64,000 nucleotides of DNA from Dulcicalothrix desertica PCC 7102 (GCF_003991905.1 NZ_RSCL01000010.1:300399-364398); one strand, 5' to 3'; shown: positions 50,491 through 61,852, numbered from the stretch's first letter. A program made the numbers and translations. Notes: a model not told the origin generated them from the sequence alone.

Positions 50491-53445
50491 CTAGTTGGAT
50501 TGAATTCGCGCACTAAGTACTTTGTCTATACGGTCACGTGTTTCTAAAATGTGTGCTTTAGTATATTCGTCTTTTGAGTCTACAGATTTGAGTTTTTCAT
50601 CGAGTTGTTTGAGCTTATACCAAGCTATGGTACGTGCGTCTTCTGGTATGCGTTCTTGTTCTTTACGCAGCACCATTGAGGTTAAAACGTCTAAGTATTG
50701 ACGCTGTATACCTCTTCGTAAGCTTGATATTTTAATTTCTCGATTTTTGGATTTGACGACTTCTGTCCAAATTCCTTCTTGTAGAGTATCGAATAACTCA
50801 GGGATTGTTAGTGCTTTGTCGGATGCTGATTTTAGTTCGATGTCTTTAATACGTGAGAGACGGTCTCCTGATAGCAAGTCAACTAGTACTGATGTTTGAA
50901 TAAATAGTACTAAGTCGTGTATTGGGTAGTCTAATCTGCCTACCCGTGTTCTTGTTCCCCAATGGCGCCAGCGAGAAGGCGCTAGTTTGTTTAATAATTC
51001 AGGTGGGAAGTTAAAAGCATCTTCGGCAAAGACGTATTTTTGTAATGTCGCTAATGCTTGTCGCTGCTTTTCGACGGGAACTGTTTGGAATGGTAAGCGT
51101 TTATCTCCTTCATTGGCACGTACACGGTAAAAAGATTGACCGCCTATATACTTAGTGGTAAAGAAGATATTTTGGAAATAGTTACCAAGAACGGTACCAA
51201 ATTGTTCGCTAATTTCGCTGTAGTCTCTATCATCTGAAGGATATCGCTTGTTGATTAACTCCCATAGTTGACGAGAGTTCTCAAGTTGCCATTGTGAGTA
51301 AAGTAGCACATTACCGCTATTGTCCCAAGCGTTAACGGTTGGGTCGAGGTCGAGCATGTCCTCGTCGGTGGCATAACTATACTCAGGTTTGCTCGATTCT
51401 TTTGCCATTGTCTCAAGGAATGGTTTCTCAGCGCCTGTTGTTGGAACTGGAATTTGTGTATATCCGTATTTAATTACCCATTCGTCGTAGGGACCAATCA
51501 TGTTGGGGAAGTAATCGCCTTGTTTTACACCTTTGGGTGCTATGTTTGGGGGGATATAATCCATTACTGATGTTGTTAAACCACGTTTGTGGGTGACTTC
51601 GGTATTATTCATTTCCTCTGGTTTTAGCATGGTGCTGCCACGGAAATTATGCCGTAAGCCTAATGTGTGCCCGACTTCATGGGCAATAATTAACCTAAGA
51701 TACTCGTGAATATAAGTTTTGATTTGTTCGTTTGTTGAAAGGGCGCCTGGTAATATCGTCATCGCCATTTTACCAAAAGCGAACTGATTTACTGCTTCCA
51801 TTCCGTAACATAAATCATACTCGCCTGCGAGACGCGAAATGCGACCAAGAAAGTTGGAAGCATCTGGTTTACCTTTATCTCCTAATGCTCTTGCTTCAAG
51901 TCCGTTGGCACATAACATCCGGTTTTGCATCAACGTACTAATTGAAGTTCTGTTTTGCACCTGGTTGGGTTGAACGATTTGCCGATAGTCATTTTTTAAC
52001 GCACGCACAAAACTAGCATCGACTAAAATGTCCGCATCCAAAATTTCCCCATTCAATGGGTTAACACGCGATGGACCCATTGCAAAGTAACCATCAACGG
52101 TATTTATCCAGCGAATTGTATTATAACGAATGTCGGCGGGGTCCCAAGTGGCATTATCAGGCATTTGCTTGACCTGAATTGCATCTCTAAATCCTGCTTT
52201 CTCAAATGCTTGGTTCCACATTAAAACACCATCGCGAATTGCACTGCGGTATTCTAGGGGAACTGCGTTGTCTATCCAGAACACTATTGGCTTTTTGGGT
52301 GGTGATATTGCCGCATTCGGGTCTTGCTTTTCTAAATTCCAACGGTTGATATAACGAACGAACGGGTCGTTGCGGTCATCGTTCGATAAATCTTGATAAG
52401 CTGTGACAAAGTATCCTACACGTTCGTCAGCTAAACGAGGACGATAATTATTATCGGGTAATTGCGATAAGCTGTAGTGAACTCGCAGTGTAAACCCACG
52501 ACTATCAGCTAAAGTCTCAAAATTTGGTAGTCCTAATTCCTTGCCGCGACTACTGCCACCACCCCCAATAAAATTCATTATCGATTCGATTTCTAAGTTT
52601 TGCGGAAAAGCTTTTGCGTCTCCAAAATATGACTGGTCACCACCTGCACTAACTCCGATACTTGCCGATAACCCTGATACATCGGTTAATAAAATATCGC
52701 CTAAGTCAATTAAAAGCGTCTTGCGTTCAGGATGAATACTTTTGAGTTGAATGCTATATAGAACCGAGTCGCTGAAAGACCGTGCGAGTGACCGAGCTTG
52801 TGGGTCGCCTTCACGGGTACGAAAATTAACATTACGAACAACAAATTGCAAGTTGTTATTTACACGCTTAAAGTAAAATAAAAAATCTTGCAGTGGCATA
52901 CCGCTATATATACCACCTTCTCCGATACCCGACTCTAGGGTTGCGGTTGCCAGAAAATTTTTGTTTAGCTGTTCTGGTTTAATCTCTAGATAAATTTTAT
53001 TTTTTTCTTTATTTCTATACAGAGTAAATAAACCTTCTGAGCGCTGTGTGTCTTTGGTGACCTCATCAAACGGTTCTAAGTCATCGCGTTTTGCTGGTTT
53101 TGGCGCCTCCGCAGGTTTTTTCGTTGAACTTGAAGGCGCCTTAGCGAGTTGTAACAGAGGTTGTTGGTTGGCTTTTTTGACATCATCGACCACCCACGCG
53201 AAATTTTGTGGTTGTACTTGCTTATTCTGATTTAACACCCATACCTGACCCTTGCCCAACCGTTGTTGTCGTTTGAACTTGTCTGCTCCCTTGGTTTTTT
53301 CTTCTACACGAACCCGCGTACCGTTGTCAACAGCAGTTTGTGCAACTGCATTAATTGAATAGGTCATTAAGCTGGCGGTAGTAATACCTATTACCAAACC
53401 ACGTAACAAAACAATATAAGAAGTTAATCGCTTCATCCAAGTCAC
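50491..53445 (-). CDS. large exported zinc-dependent metalloprotease (DUF5117/DUF4953-type)
   Basis: 984 residues. Signal peptide near residues 10-35 (YIVLLRGLVIGITTASLM). The middle carries a zincin site HEVGHTLGLRHNFRGS (HExxHxxGxxH) near residue 590, with MDYIPPN downstream as the Met-turn region. Flanking domains match the DUF5117/DUF5118 N-terminal and DUF4953 C-terminal arrangement of large bacterial metalloproteases. Predicted periplasmic or secreted; substrate unknown. Confidence 0.9.
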   Translation of the reverse strand: MTWMKRLTSYIVLLRGLVIGITTASLMTYSINAVAQTAVDNGTRVRVEEKTKGADKFKRQQRLGKGQVWVLNQNKQVQPQNFAWVVDDVKKANQQPLLQLAKAPSSSTKKPAEAPKPAKRDDLEPFDEVTKDTQRSEGLFTLYRNKEKNKIYLEIKPEQLNKNFLATATLESGIGEGGIYSGMPLQDFLFYFKRVNNNLQFVVRNVNFRTREGDPQARSLARSFSDSVLYSIQLKSIHPERKTLLIDLGDILLTDVSGLSASIGVSAGGDQSYFGDAKAFPQNLEIESIMNFIGGGGSSRGKELGLPNFETLADSRGFTLRVHYSLSQLPDNNYRPRLADERVGYFVTAYQDLSNDDRNDPFVRYINRWNLEKQDPNAAISPPKKPIVFWIDNAVPLEYRSAIRDGVLMWNQAFEKAGFRDAIQVKQMPDNATWDPADIRYNTIRWINTVDGYFAMGPSRVNPLNGEILDADILVDASFVRALKNDYRQIVQPNQVQNRTSISTLMQNRMLCANGLEARALGDKGKPDASNFLGRISRLAGEYDLCYGMEAVNQFAFGKMAMTILPGALSTNEQIKTYIHEYLRLIIAHEVGHTLGLRHNFRGSTMLKPEEMNNTEVTHKRGLTTSVMDYIPPNIAPKGVKQGDYFPNMIGPYDEWVIKYGYTQIPVPTTGAEKPFLETMAKESSKPEYSYATDEDMLDLDPTVNAWDNSGNVLLYSQWQLENSRQLWELINKRYPSDDRDYSEISEQFGTVLGNYFQNIFFTTKYIGGQSFYRVRANEGDKRLPFQTVPVEKQRQALATLQKYVFAEDAFNFPPELLNKLAPSRWRHWGTRTRVGRLDYPIHDLVLFIQTSVLVDLLSGDRLSRIKDIELKSASDKALTIPELFDTLQEGIWTEVVKSKNREIKISSLRRGIQRQYLDVLTSMVLRKEQERIPEDARTIAWYKLKQLDEKLKSVDSKDEYTKAHILETRDRIDKVLSARIQSN

Positions 53446-53853
53446 CCTACTGTGTAATTAACAGCGTTACATTTGTTTACTGTGTCGTACCTGTAACTAT
53501 TTTGGTACTGTCTTACTGTAGTATTCTTGCGAACAATTATGTCTGTAGCAAAAAATACGTAATTTTTTTTAGATTTGACTAGTAAATAAGCAGCTGGAAA
53601 TAGTATAAACAACTTAATCACAAACTTTATCTTTGCCAAAAAGTGAAATACTCTTTTACCAGAGATTTTATTTTGTTCTAAGATGAGCCTCGTAGTCAGT
53701 CAGGAGGGAACTTTATTATTATCGTGTACTAAAAAGATTTAATGTATGAAATAACACGCTACTAAGTAGCTTGATAAAAGCTTGCTAGTAAGTATAATCC
53801 CTTGATTACAACCTTTGCGGGTAATTATAATATAGTATGACTCGGAAACAACT
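53446..53853. other. AT-rich intergenic region
   Basis: 408 bases between divergent genes. A 65-codon frame on the minus strand here lacks support and overlaps the protease start. I see no RNA or repeat of note; it presumably holds promoters for both genes. Confidence 0.55.
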
Positions 53854-55566
53854 ATGTCAGATTTATCTCAAGTCTGGAAGCAATTAGGAACTTATGTCAG
53901 GGGTTCTTGGGTGCATCAAAAGTTGAATAATGGTTCTGTTGTGGGCAAAGTTGGACGTACCTTAAGAAAAAGTGGGAATGGAAAAGCAAAAAAGCGCGAG
54001 TTCGGTACCAAGAATGTACAGCAATTGTTGATGAATGAAGAACTGTATTCCAGGTTCACAGAATGGGGGCAAGTAATAGAGCAAGACGTTTGGCTCATTG
54101 ACGATACAGCCTTCTATACAGAACTTTACAATTTGCTGGGTGAAAGTGCTTTAAAAGCCGAAAATGTGGAACTTGTTATCGCACGACTTAGTGAAAACAA
54201 TAAGTTCTATCCAATTAAGGTTTTTGAGCGTCTTAATAATTTTTATCAACGTTGGTGCCAAGGGGAATTTATTGACGCATTACCCGATGCTAATTTTCCC
54301 CAGCAAAAAATGCTGCAAGTTAAAGCCAAAAATTTGAAGCTAGGATTGCGTGCGGTAGATATATATACAGGGCTAAATGTGTTAATTTTGCTTTTTGAGC
54401 TACACCGTTACGCACGGCAATCTGAAGAACTTAAGCAAAAAATAATATTTTATCCATCCGGACAACCTGACACTGCTAACTTTTTTACATCGCAGTTGCT
54501 CCGTGTCATTAATTATAGTGACTCCATAGAAGTTGGTAATTTTGCAAGTACTGTGGGTGAATTCCTTTATGCTGGTAACTTTAGCGGTGCCTATCTAGGT
54601 GACGCAAACCTTACAGGTGTAAACTTTACGAATGCAATTCTTACGGGCACATATTTAGGTAACGCGAACTTTACAGGCGCCAATTTGAGTAGTGCTAATT
54701 TAGGTGCTGCGAACTTAGGAGATGCAAACCTGAGTGGCGCCAATTTGAGTAGTGCTATATTGCGACGTGCTGACCTTAGCAGTGCCAACTTTAGCGGTGC
54801 TAATTTACAGAATGCGAATTTATCGGGTGCCGATTTGAATTACGCTGACTTAAGTAGTAGTAACTTAGATAGTGCGAATTTGCGTGGTGCGAACTTAACA
54901 GGTGCCAATCTTCGAGATGCTGTAATTAGTCATGCGATTTTTAAAAGCGTAACTTGCTTCGGTGCAAATTTGAGCGGCGCCAACTTAGAAGGTGCTGACC
55001 TAAGTCAAGCTGACTTGTGTCGTGCTGATGTAAGTGGGGTAAATTTTATGAATGCTAATTTAACAGGAATAAATTTGAGTGATTCCATCCTGTTTAGCGC
55101 TAACCTACAAAATGCCATACTACACGCAGCAGATTTAAGCTACGCCAAACTTAGCGGTGCTTGCTTTAATGGCGCCAATCTTAACTCTTGTATTCTTCTT
55201 GGCGCCGACCTTAGTCGTGTCAACGTTAGTAATGTCAATTTAAGCGAAGCTGATTTGAGCGGAGTTAATTTGAGTGAAGCTGACCTACATGGTGCTGACC
55301 TTAGTGAAGCTGTTTTGTGCGGAACTGATATGAGCTACGCAAACCTAACTGGCGCCAACCTTAATAGTAGTAACCTTACAGGCGCCATTTTTAATGGTGC
55401 TGATTTGAGTTACACAAATCTAAGCTACGCCATTTTAGAAAACGTCGATTTGACTGGCGCCAATCTAGAAGGGATAATTTGGAATGATAATCAAACCTGG
55501 AAAGGTGTAAGGGGTTTGGAGACAGCAGTGAATGTACCTGCTGCTCTACTGGCAACAGATGATTAA
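53854..55566 (+). CDS. pentapeptide-repeat protein with helical N-terminal domain
   Basis: 570 residues. The first ~225 residues form a mixed helical domain without a signal peptide (MSDLSQVWKQLGTYVRGSWV, LNNFYQRWCQGEFIDALPD). From ~230 to ~550 about 60 pentapeptides of the A(N/D)LSGA type follow, rich enough for a long right-handed beta-helix. The C-terminal cap is IIWNDNQTWKGVRGLETAV. Cytosolic scaffold of unknown role. The repeats hold many GGCGCC sites because GGCGCC encodes Gly-Ala in A-L-x-G-A repeats. The stop codon lies in a GTAACGGAT repeat. Confidence 0.85.
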   Translation: MSDLSQVWKQLGTYVRGSWVHQKLNNGSVVGKVGRTLRKSGNGKAKKREFGTKNVQQLLMNEELYSRFTEWGQVIEQDVWLIDDTAFYTELYNLLGESALKAENVELVIARLSENNKFYPIKVFERLNNFYQRWCQGEFIDALPDANFPQQKMLQVKAKNLKLGLRAVDIYTGLNVLILLFELHRYARQSEELKQKIIFYPSGQPDTANFFTSQLLRVINYSDSIEVGNFASTVGEFLYAGNFSGAYLGDANLTGVNFTNAILTGTYLGNANFTGANLSSANLGAANLGDANLSGANLSSAILRRADLSSANFSGANLQNANLSGADLNYADLSSSNLDSANLRGANLTGANLRDAVISHAIFKSVTCFGANLSGANLEGADLSQADLCRADVSGVNFMNANLTGINLSDSILFSANLQNAILHAADLSYAKLSGACFNGANLNSCILLGADLSRVNVSNVNLSEADLSGVNLSEADLHGADLSEAVLCGTDMSYANLTGANLNSSNLTGAIFNGADLSYTNLSYAILENVDLTGANLEGIIWNDNQTWKGVRGLETAVNVPAALLATDD

Positions 55567-55617
55567 CGGATGTAACGGATGAGTTACTTAAAATAACCCG
55601 TCTGTTACATCCGTTGC
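55563..55617. terminator. GTAACGGAT inverted repeat between convergent genes
   Basis: Forward units TAACGGATGTAACGGAT (55564-55580) face reverse units GTTACATCCGTTGC (55604-55617). The forward copy provides the stop codon of the pentapeptide gene and the reverse copy that of aroB. Confidence 0.65.
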
Positions 55618-56702
55618 AAATTATTCAGTACGCTACGTATAGTATCTGTTGGTACTTCGTTGGTGATTTCGACTTTACCTATTTGTGTGGGTAGAATGAA
55701 TCGAACTTTACCGTCTCTGACTTTTTTGTCGATTTGTATGGCTGTGATGATTTCGTCTATGTTTATTTTGGGTAAATGTGTTAGTAAACCAGCTTTGGCA
55801 ATAAGATGATTTTGTCGTTCGGTTTCTGCTTTCGTCCACATTCCTAGTTCTGCTGCCATTTCTCCTGCTGCCACCATCCCAATACCAACAGCTTCCCCAT
55901 GAATTACTTCTGTGTATCCAGTTAAGCTTTCTACTGCGTGTCCAATTGTATGACCGTAGTTGAGAATTGCTCGTAGTCCTGCTTCTCTTTCGTCTTGGCC
56001 GACTACATCAGCTTTAGCTTGGCATGATAGTTTAATAATAGTCTCTAAAAGTTCGGGGCTGATTGTTTTTATACTATCTAAATGTGTACTTGCTTCCATT
56101 TGAGCGAAAAATTCAGCATCCCAAATTACACCATATTTTATGACTTCTGCCATTCCAGCTCTAAATTCGCGTTCGGGTAGCGTTTGTAATACTTCTGGGT
56201 CTATTAAAACAAACTTCGGTTGATAAAAGGCGCCTATTAAGTTTTTACCTTTAGGATGGTTAACACCTGTTTTGCCACCTATAGATGAGTCTACCATTGC
56301 CAATAGTGTAGTCGGCGCCTGAATAAAGTTAATGCCTCGCAGGTAAGTTGCCGCAGCAAACCCCGTCATATCCCCTATTACACCACCACCCAATGCGACC
56401 AGCGTTGAAGAACGTTCTAAGCGATGTTCTATACATGCATCGTATATTTCTTTTATCGAGTCTAAATTTTTATAGCTTTCTCCATCAGGTAATATACAGG
56501 TAAATACTTGATAATTATTAGCTTCTAATGAATTAACAACACGCGCTCCATAAAGCTCAAACACAGTTGGATTTGATACAATCAAAACTTTTCTACCTAG
56601 CTCTAACTTGCTCATATACTCGCCAAGTTTGTCAAGAGTTGACGGTGCGATTTGAATTTCGTATGAGGACTCTGGTAAATTTACATTGATTGTGCAAGCC
56701 AT
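55605..56702 (-). CDS. aroB: 3-dehydroquinate synthase
   Basis: 365 residues, full length. NAD-binding [20 protein letters not shown] near residues 98-117, substrate loop [18 protein letters not shown] near 142-159, and metal ligands in [20 protein letters not shown] and HGEAVGIGM. Second step of the shikimate pathway: DAHP to 3-dehydroquinate, NAD and divalent-metal dependent. Its last residues (LQRM) and stop are encoded by a dispersed repeat. A lone copy, not an ebo-cluster homologue. Confidence 0.96.
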   Translation of the reverse strand: MACTINVNLPESSYEIQIAPSTLDKLGEYMSKLELGRKVLIVSNPTVFELYGARVVNSLEANNYQVFTCILPDGESYKNLDSIKEIYDACIEHRLERSSTLVALGGGVIGDMTGFAAATYLRGINFIQAPTTLLAMVDSSIGGKTGVNHPKGKNLIGAFYQPKFVLIDPEVLQTLPEREFRAGMAEVIKYGVIWDAEFFAQMEASTHLDSIKTISPELLETIIKLSCQAKADVVGQDEREAGLRAILNYGHTIGHAVESLTGYTEVIHGEAVGIGMVAAGEMAAELGMWTKAETERQNHLIAKAGLLTHLPKINIDEIITAIQIDKKVRDGKVRFILPTQIGKVEITNEVPTDTIRSVLNNLQRM

Positions 56703-56907
56703 TGTTTAATCCCTTTGCTCGTTGGCGCCTGTCTAGTCTTTGATGATTCTACTTTACTACTGAGCGTTGAGATTACATATGATTTATATTTATGCAATGG
56801 GAGCAAATTACACCCGTATCGATATTTGTCTGCATAATCGCATTAAAACGGCGCCTATAGTTTATGAGGCTATATTCTAATTTTATTTTAGTACTCTAGT
56901 TCTAATT

Positions 56908-59379
56908 ATGCTGAAAAAACTGAAGCTTGGGAATAAATTTACTTTACTGCTTTTGCTTGTATTTGTTGGTGGAATTATAATTAGCGGTTTTACTTTATCG
57001 AGTGCGATGCATAGCAAAGCGGAGGATGAAGTCGCAACTAAGACGGAAATTTTAACCCAGATAATCAATTCTGTACGTGATTATACTGATAAAAATATAC
57101 AACCGCTATTAAATGATAAGGTAGAAACAGAAGCGCGATTTGTTGCTGAAGTAGTCCCTGCGTTTTCAGCAAATCAGGTATTTGAGAACTTTAAGAAAAA
57201 ATCAGAGTATAGTAATTTTATTTACAAAGAAGCCACTTTAAATCCAACTAATCTTAAAGATAAAGTTGATGACTTTGAAAAGGTATTAGTTGAGCAGTTC
57301 CGTGCAAAACCTAATTTAAAACGTACAAATGGATATCGTGTTCAACATGGTGAAAAGTACTTTTATATTGCACAACCGCTTGCTGTTACTAAAGCTAGCT
57401 GTCTAGAATGTCATAGTACCCCAGACCAGGCGCCTAAAAGTATGATAGCTGCTTATGGTGACAAAAATGGCTTTGGCTGGAATTTAAATGAGATTGTTGC
57501 ATCTCAAATGGTTTACGTTCCTGCTGGTGAAGTATTCGCACAGGGCAATAAATATTTATCGTTAAGTATGGGAATTTTTATATCCATATTTACAGCGGTT
57601 GTATTGTTGATTAATTGGTTATTGAATCGCACGGTTATCCAACCAATTCGACAACTAACAGGAATCGCGAAACAAGCAAGTTCAGGTATTTTAACATCAG
57701 AGGTATTAAGTAAATTTGATTCGCCACAAATTGCTAAGTTTACAAATCGTTACGATGAACCAGGAGAATTATCGCGTGCTTTCCAATATATGGCACATGA
57801 AGTTGCTGAACGCGAGCAAAATCTAAGTAGTGCTGTAGAAGAACGCACTTCTCAACTTGCCGAAACTATGAAAGAAGCTGAACGTGCAAAGTTAGATGCA
57901 GAAAATGCCAATAGTGCCAAAAGTCATTTTCTTGCGAATATGAGTCATGAGCTTCGCACTCCTCTTAATGCCATTATTGGGTATAGCGAAATTCTGTTTG
58001 AAGAAATGACTGATGCTAACTCTACGCAACTTATCCCCGATGTCCAAAAAATTCATGGCGCTGGCAAGCATCTGTTAGAGTTAATTAATAGCATCCTTGA
58101 CCTGTCGAAAATTGAAGCTGGCAAAATGGAGCTTTATCTAGAGACGTTTGATATTGCTGCCATGATTCAAGATGTTGCTGCTACGATTCAGCCTTTAATT
58201 AATAAACATGGGAATAAACTAATTCTAAATTATTCGCATGATATCGGCACTATGCGTTCTGACATTACAAAATTGCGTCAAAGTCTGTTTAACTTGCTGA
58301 GTAATGCAAGTAAGTTTACCGAAAATGGCAAAATTACTTTGACTGTTAAAAATCAGAATAAATGTACTACAATAAGTGTCAGCGACACTGGTATTGGGAT
58401 GACACCCGAACAGCTAGCAAATATATTTCAAGCATTTTCACAAGCAGATGCTTCGACGACTCGTAAATATGGTGGTACTGGTTTAGGTTTAGTTATTACA
58501 CAAAAATTCTGTCAAATGATGGGAGGTAATATAAGTGTTGAGAGTATATTTGGTGAAGGTACTACTTTTACTATTGTGTTACCCGAACAGATACAACAAG
58601 GTACAGAATTAAAGAAAGAAGTTAAAGAACTTAAAGTTAAACAAGGTATTGTATTAGTAATAGACGATGACCCAGCGGTACTAGACTTAATGCAGCGTTA
58701 CCTTGAACGTGAAGGATATAGCGTTGTAACTGCTGCCAACCCAATAGATGGACTTGAGCTAGCGAAACAATCTCCTGATGTGATTATATTAGATGTGATG
58801 ATGCCTGAAATGAATGGCTGGTCTGTATTAAGTCAACTTAAACAAGATCCACAAAGCGCGGATATCCCTGTAATAATGGCAACAATTATCGATGATTTTA
58901 ACTTAGGTATGGCACTTGGAGCCTCCGATTATTTAATCAAACCTATTAATCATGAACGCTTGATGACGGTATTACAAAAATACCATACCAATTGTAACCG
59001 TTCAGGGGCGCCGCAATCAGTATTGATAGTCGAAGATAACACAGCAAACCGTGATATGCTACGTCGTCAACTTCAAAAAGCAGAATGGCAAGTTATGGAA
59101 GCAGAAAACGGACGTATCGCACTCGAAGTAATGCAAAATTACCAGCCAGGGATTATATTACTCGATTTAATGATGCCAGAAATGGACGGTTTTGATTTTA
59201 TTACTGAACTTCGCAAAGTTGAAAAATGGCAATCTATTCCTGTCATCGTGTTAACTGCCAAAGATTTAACCGAAGAAGACCGTCAACGTTTAGATGGACA
59301 AATTGAACGTATTTATCAAAAAGCTTCCTATAACTATCAAACTCTCTTCAACGAAATCAAGAATGCTTTAAAAAAATGA
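56908..59379 (+). CDS. hybrid histidine kinase with Tll0287-like heme sensor and two receiver domains
   Basis: 823 residues. TM1 (~11-32), then a periplasmic DUF3365/Tll0287-like sensor (~35-210) with the c-type heme motif CLECH at C165-C168-H169. TM2 (~213-237) and HAMP (~240-300) follow. HisKA has [14 protein letters not shown] (phosphoacceptor H347). The ATPase has [15 protein letters not shown] and GTGLGL. REC1 has D629 ([13 protein letters not shown]) and REC2 has D753 ([13 protein letters not shown]). All key residues are intact, so it is probably an active redox- or gas-responsive kinase starting a phosphorelay. It overlaps the next gene by four bases (ATGA). Confidence 0.93.
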   Translation: MLKKLKLGNKFTLLLLLVFVGGIIISGFTLSSAMHSKAEDEVATKTEILTQIINSVRDYTDKNIQPLLNDKVETEARFVAEVVPAFSANQVFENFKKKSEYSNFIYKEATLNPTNLKDKVDDFEKVLVEQFRAKPNLKRTNGYRVQHGEKYFYIAQPLAVTKASCLECHSTPDQAPKSMIAAYGDKNGFGWNLNEIVASQMVYVPAGEVFAQGNKYLSLSMGIFISIFTAVVLLINWLLNRTVIQPIRQLTGIAKQASSGILTSEVLSKFDSPQIAKFTNRYDEPGELSRAFQYMAHEVAEREQNLSSAVEERTSQLAETMKEAERAKLDAENANSAKSHFLANMSHELRTPLNAIIGYSEILFEEMTDANSTQLIPDVQKIHGAGKHLLELINSILDLSKIEAGKMELYLETFDIAAMIQDVAATIQPLINKHGNKLILNYSHDIGTMRSDITKLRQSLFNLLSNASKFTENGKITLTVKNQNKCTTISVSDTGIGMTPEQLANIFQAFSQADASTTRKYGGTGLGLVITQKFCQMMGGNISVESIFGEGTTFTIVLPEQIQQGTELKKEVKELKVKQGIVLVIDDDPAVLDLMQRYLEREGYSVVTAANPIDGLELAKQSPDVIILDVMMPEMNGWSVLSQLKQDPQSADIPVIMATIIDDFNLGMALGASDYLIKPINHERLMTVLQKYHTNCNRSGAPQSVLIVEDNTANRDMLRRQLQKAEWQVMEAENGRIALEVMQNYQPGIILLDLMMPEMDGFDFITELRKVEKWQSIPVIVLTAKDLTEEDRQRLDGQIERIYQKASYNYQTLFNEIKNALKK

Positions 59380-61418
59380 CTAAAATACTGATTGTAGAAG
59401 ATAATGAAGTTAACCGTGATATGCTATCTCGTCGTCTTATACGTCACGACTATGAGATAATTTTTGCACTAAACGGCGTCGAAGGGGTATCTAAGACTCT
59501 GGCAGAAAAGCCAGATTTGATACTAATGGATATGAATTTACCTGTAATAGATGGTTGGGAAGCTACCCGACAGCTAAAAGCAAATTCCCAAACACGAAAT
59601 ATACCTGTAATTGCTCTAACAGCGCATTCGATGCAGGGTGATAGAGAAAAAGCTTTGGCAGCAGGTTGTGATGAGTATGAAAGTAAACCGATTGATTTTT
59701 CGCGTTTACTTAGCAAAATTGAAAGTTTTATCGAAAAAACGAAATCTTCCTCAGATCTAAATATATCTCAATTAAATCCTTATATTCAAAAAGCATTATT
59801 TTCAAATTTACGTCACGAATTGTGTACGCCGATAAATGCTATTATTGGCTATAGCGAGATATTACTAGATGGATTAAAACATCAGCAAAATACAAATATA
59901 TATATAGATATCAGTAAAATTTTTACAAGCGGTCATCAAATGCTTACCCTCGCAAATAAACTTATTGACCCAGCTTACTTTGAATTAAATAAAGAACATA
60001 CTTTTGATGACTTTGGTGCTAAAATACGTTTGGAAATATTGACTCCTCTAAGTACAATTATCGGTTATTGTGAGTTATTAGTTGAAGAACCAGGCGCCGA
60101 CTTTGCACCAGACTTAGAGCGTATTAATACATCTGCTCAGAAAGTATTAAATATGGTAAATAATATTGTAAACTTAGCGCAGCAGCAGTTACAAGCAATT
60201 GACATAGAGGTAATGCAAACTGCTGCATCAAAGAAACACTTTGGACAACAATTAATTGCTGATGCGGCGCCAATTGCTATTATAATTTCTCGGTTGAGTG
60301 ATGGTTTAATTGTTTACGCAAACGCAGCAGCAGCTTTAACTTTTGTTTTACCCGTAGCGCAGTTATGCAACCGCCATATTCAAGATTTTTTAGGGCACAC
60401 AGACTATGATCAGATTACTAGTGCTTTGCAAAAAAACGAAACTATCGTAAACAGAGAACTTCGTACTATCAGTGCTAGTGGTACACAGTTATGGATGACA
60501 GCATCGCTACAACCCCTAACCTTTAACTCCGAACCAACAATTTTGAGTGTGCTGTGCGATATAACCGACCGTAAACGTGCCGAAGATGCATTACGTATCG
60601 ACGCAGAAAGCTACAAAAGCATTTTTGAGAATGCATTACAAGGTATTTACCAAGCAACACCTGACGGGCAGATTGTATTCGTCAATCAGTCAATGGCAAT
60701 GATTCACGGTTTTGATAACCCTATTACCATGATAGAAACCGTAAATACAATAAATTATAAATTATATGTCGATAATGAGTGGCGCTCCTCATTTCGTTAC
60801 TTACTTGAAGCACAAGGGCAAGTTATAGGAATAGAGTATCAAGTATATAAATACAGCGGGGAAATAATTTGGATTGCAGAAAGCGCGCGGGCTGTGCGTG
60901 ATGCGAATGGAAAAGCTATATACTACGAAGGAATATTAGAAGATATTACGCAGCGAAAGATTAAAGAATTAGCATTACAGCGCGAAATAGAGAAACTACA
61001 AACTGAAATAAATCAAACCAGAAACACACAGCAAGTAACAGAAGTTGGTAATGCACGAACAATATTACTAGTCGAAGACAACGAAATGAACCGCGACATG
61101 CTATCACGTCGTTTAAAGCGCTCAGGTTATAAAGTTATAATTGCAGTTGATGGAAGCGAAGGTGTATCACTAGCAACTACTGCAAAACCCAATATAATCT
61201 TAATGGATATGAGTTTACCTGTCTTAGATGGATGGGAAGCGACAAAACAATTAAAAGCCAATAACAATACTAAACATATTCCAATAATAGCCCTAACAGC
61301 ACATGCAATGTCAGGCGACCGAGAAAAAGCACTTAATAGCGGGTGTGATGAATACGACACAAAACCCATCGAAATGCCCCGGCTACTTGACAAAATAACA
61401 ACTCTTTTAAACAAATAG
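59376..61418 (+). CDS. multi-domain response regulator: REC, two H-box segments, two PAS, REC; no ATPase
   Basis: 680 residues. REC1 (1-120, phosphoacceptor D52, [12 protein letters not shown]). Two H-box-like segments follow: the first [20 protein letters not shown] keeps His147, while the second [19 protein letters not shown] has Leu219 in place of His. Two PAS domains (~285-405 and ~410-540) then lead to a second REC (~565-680, D611, [12 protein letters not shown]). There is no HATPase, so it cannot autophosphorylate; it probably receives phosphate from the upstream kinase (ATGA overlap) and integrates PAS signals. A kinase tail remnant lies right after it. Confidence 0.87.
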   Translation: MTKILIVEDNEVNRDMLSRRLIRHDYEIIFALNGVEGVSKTLAEKPDLILMDMNLPVIDGWEATRQLKANSQTRNIPVIALTAHSMQGDREKALAAGCDEYESKPIDFSRLLSKIESFIEKTKSSSDLNISQLNPYIQKALFSNLRHELCTPINAIIGYSEILLDGLKHQQNTNIYIDISKIFTSGHQMLTLANKLIDPAYFELNKEHTFDDFGAKIRLEILTPLSTIIGYCELLVEEPGADFAPDLERINTSAQKVLNMVNNIVNLAQQQLQAIDIEVMQTAASKKHFGQQLIADAAPIAIIISRLSDGLIVYANAAAALTFVLPVAQLCNRHIQDFLGHTDYDQITSALQKNETIVNRELRTISASGTQLWMTASLQPLTFNSEPTILSVLCDITDRKRAEDALRIDAESYKSIFENALQGIYQATPDGQIVFVNQSMAMIHGFDNPITMIETVNTINYKLYVDNEWRSSFRYLLEAQGQVIGIEYQVYKYSGEIIWIAESARAVRDANGKAIYYEGILEDITQRKIKELALQREIEKLQTEINQTRNTQQVTEVGNARTILLVEDNEMNRDMLSRRLKRSGYKVIIAVDGSEGVSLATTAKPNIILMDMSLPVLDGWEATKQLKANNNTKHIPIIALTAHAMSGDREKALNSGCDEYDTKPIEMPRLLDKITTLLNK

Positions 61419-61420
61419 GC

Positions 61421-61564
61421 TTAAGTAGAAACATTTTCCCTCAAACCCTAGGATTAGGATTAAGTTTAGCACGCGAAATAATGCGCGCACATCACGGCGC
61501 CCTTACCCTAGAAGAAACACCAGACGGGGAAACCGCATTTACTTTGACTTTACCAATAAGTTAA
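61421..61564 (+). pseudogene. remnant of a histidine kinase C-terminal ATPase domain
   Basis: Just after the REC stop and in another frame, the sequence encodes LGLGLSLAREIMRAHHGALT (from about 61448) and then LEETPDGETAFTLTLPIS with a stop at 61562. This is the G2 box and final strands of a histidine-kinase HATPase domain. No upstream N, G1 or F boxes remain in this frame. A 5'-deleted kinase gene is the simplest explanation. Confidence 0.75.
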
Positions 61565-61756
61565 AGCACAAAAATACAGAGAAAAGCATTTTTATTTACA
61601 CAAAGTTAATTGATTGAGCTACTTAAATAAAGCTTGAGTTAAAATATTATAGGTAATAGTAATGATGTTATAAAAATATTTGAATTATTAATAATTTAAA
61701 ATTTTTGTAATCATTTAGAAATTGAAACACATACTTGGGAAGTTTAGCCTCATAAT

Positions 61757-61852
61757 ATGGAGTTAGATTTACTTACATATATTCAGCGCGAGTATGAATG
61801 GATAAAGCAAAAATTATGTCAGGTACCATCTAAAATATCATCAAGTATTTGA
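61757..61852 (+). CDS. possible 31-residue peptide or gene remnant
   Basis: ATG at 61757 opens MELDLLTYIQREYEWIKQKL and stops after 31 codons. The start looks like the beginning of a helical protein, so it may be a truncated N-terminal remnant rather than a functional peptide. No good ribosome-binding site. Confidence 0.25.
   Translation: MELDLLTYIQREYEWIKQKLCQVPSKISSSI

Noticed and set aside
53442..53639. 65-codon minus-strand frame upstream of the metalloprotease
   Set aside because: No ribosome site, overlaps the protease start, and composition matches AT-rich intergenic DNA.
55605..56702. aroB as part of an ebo gene cluster with the NPP gene
   Set aside because: The two genes are 5 kb apart with a phosphorelay operon between, and the AroB motifs are those of the housekeeping enzyme.
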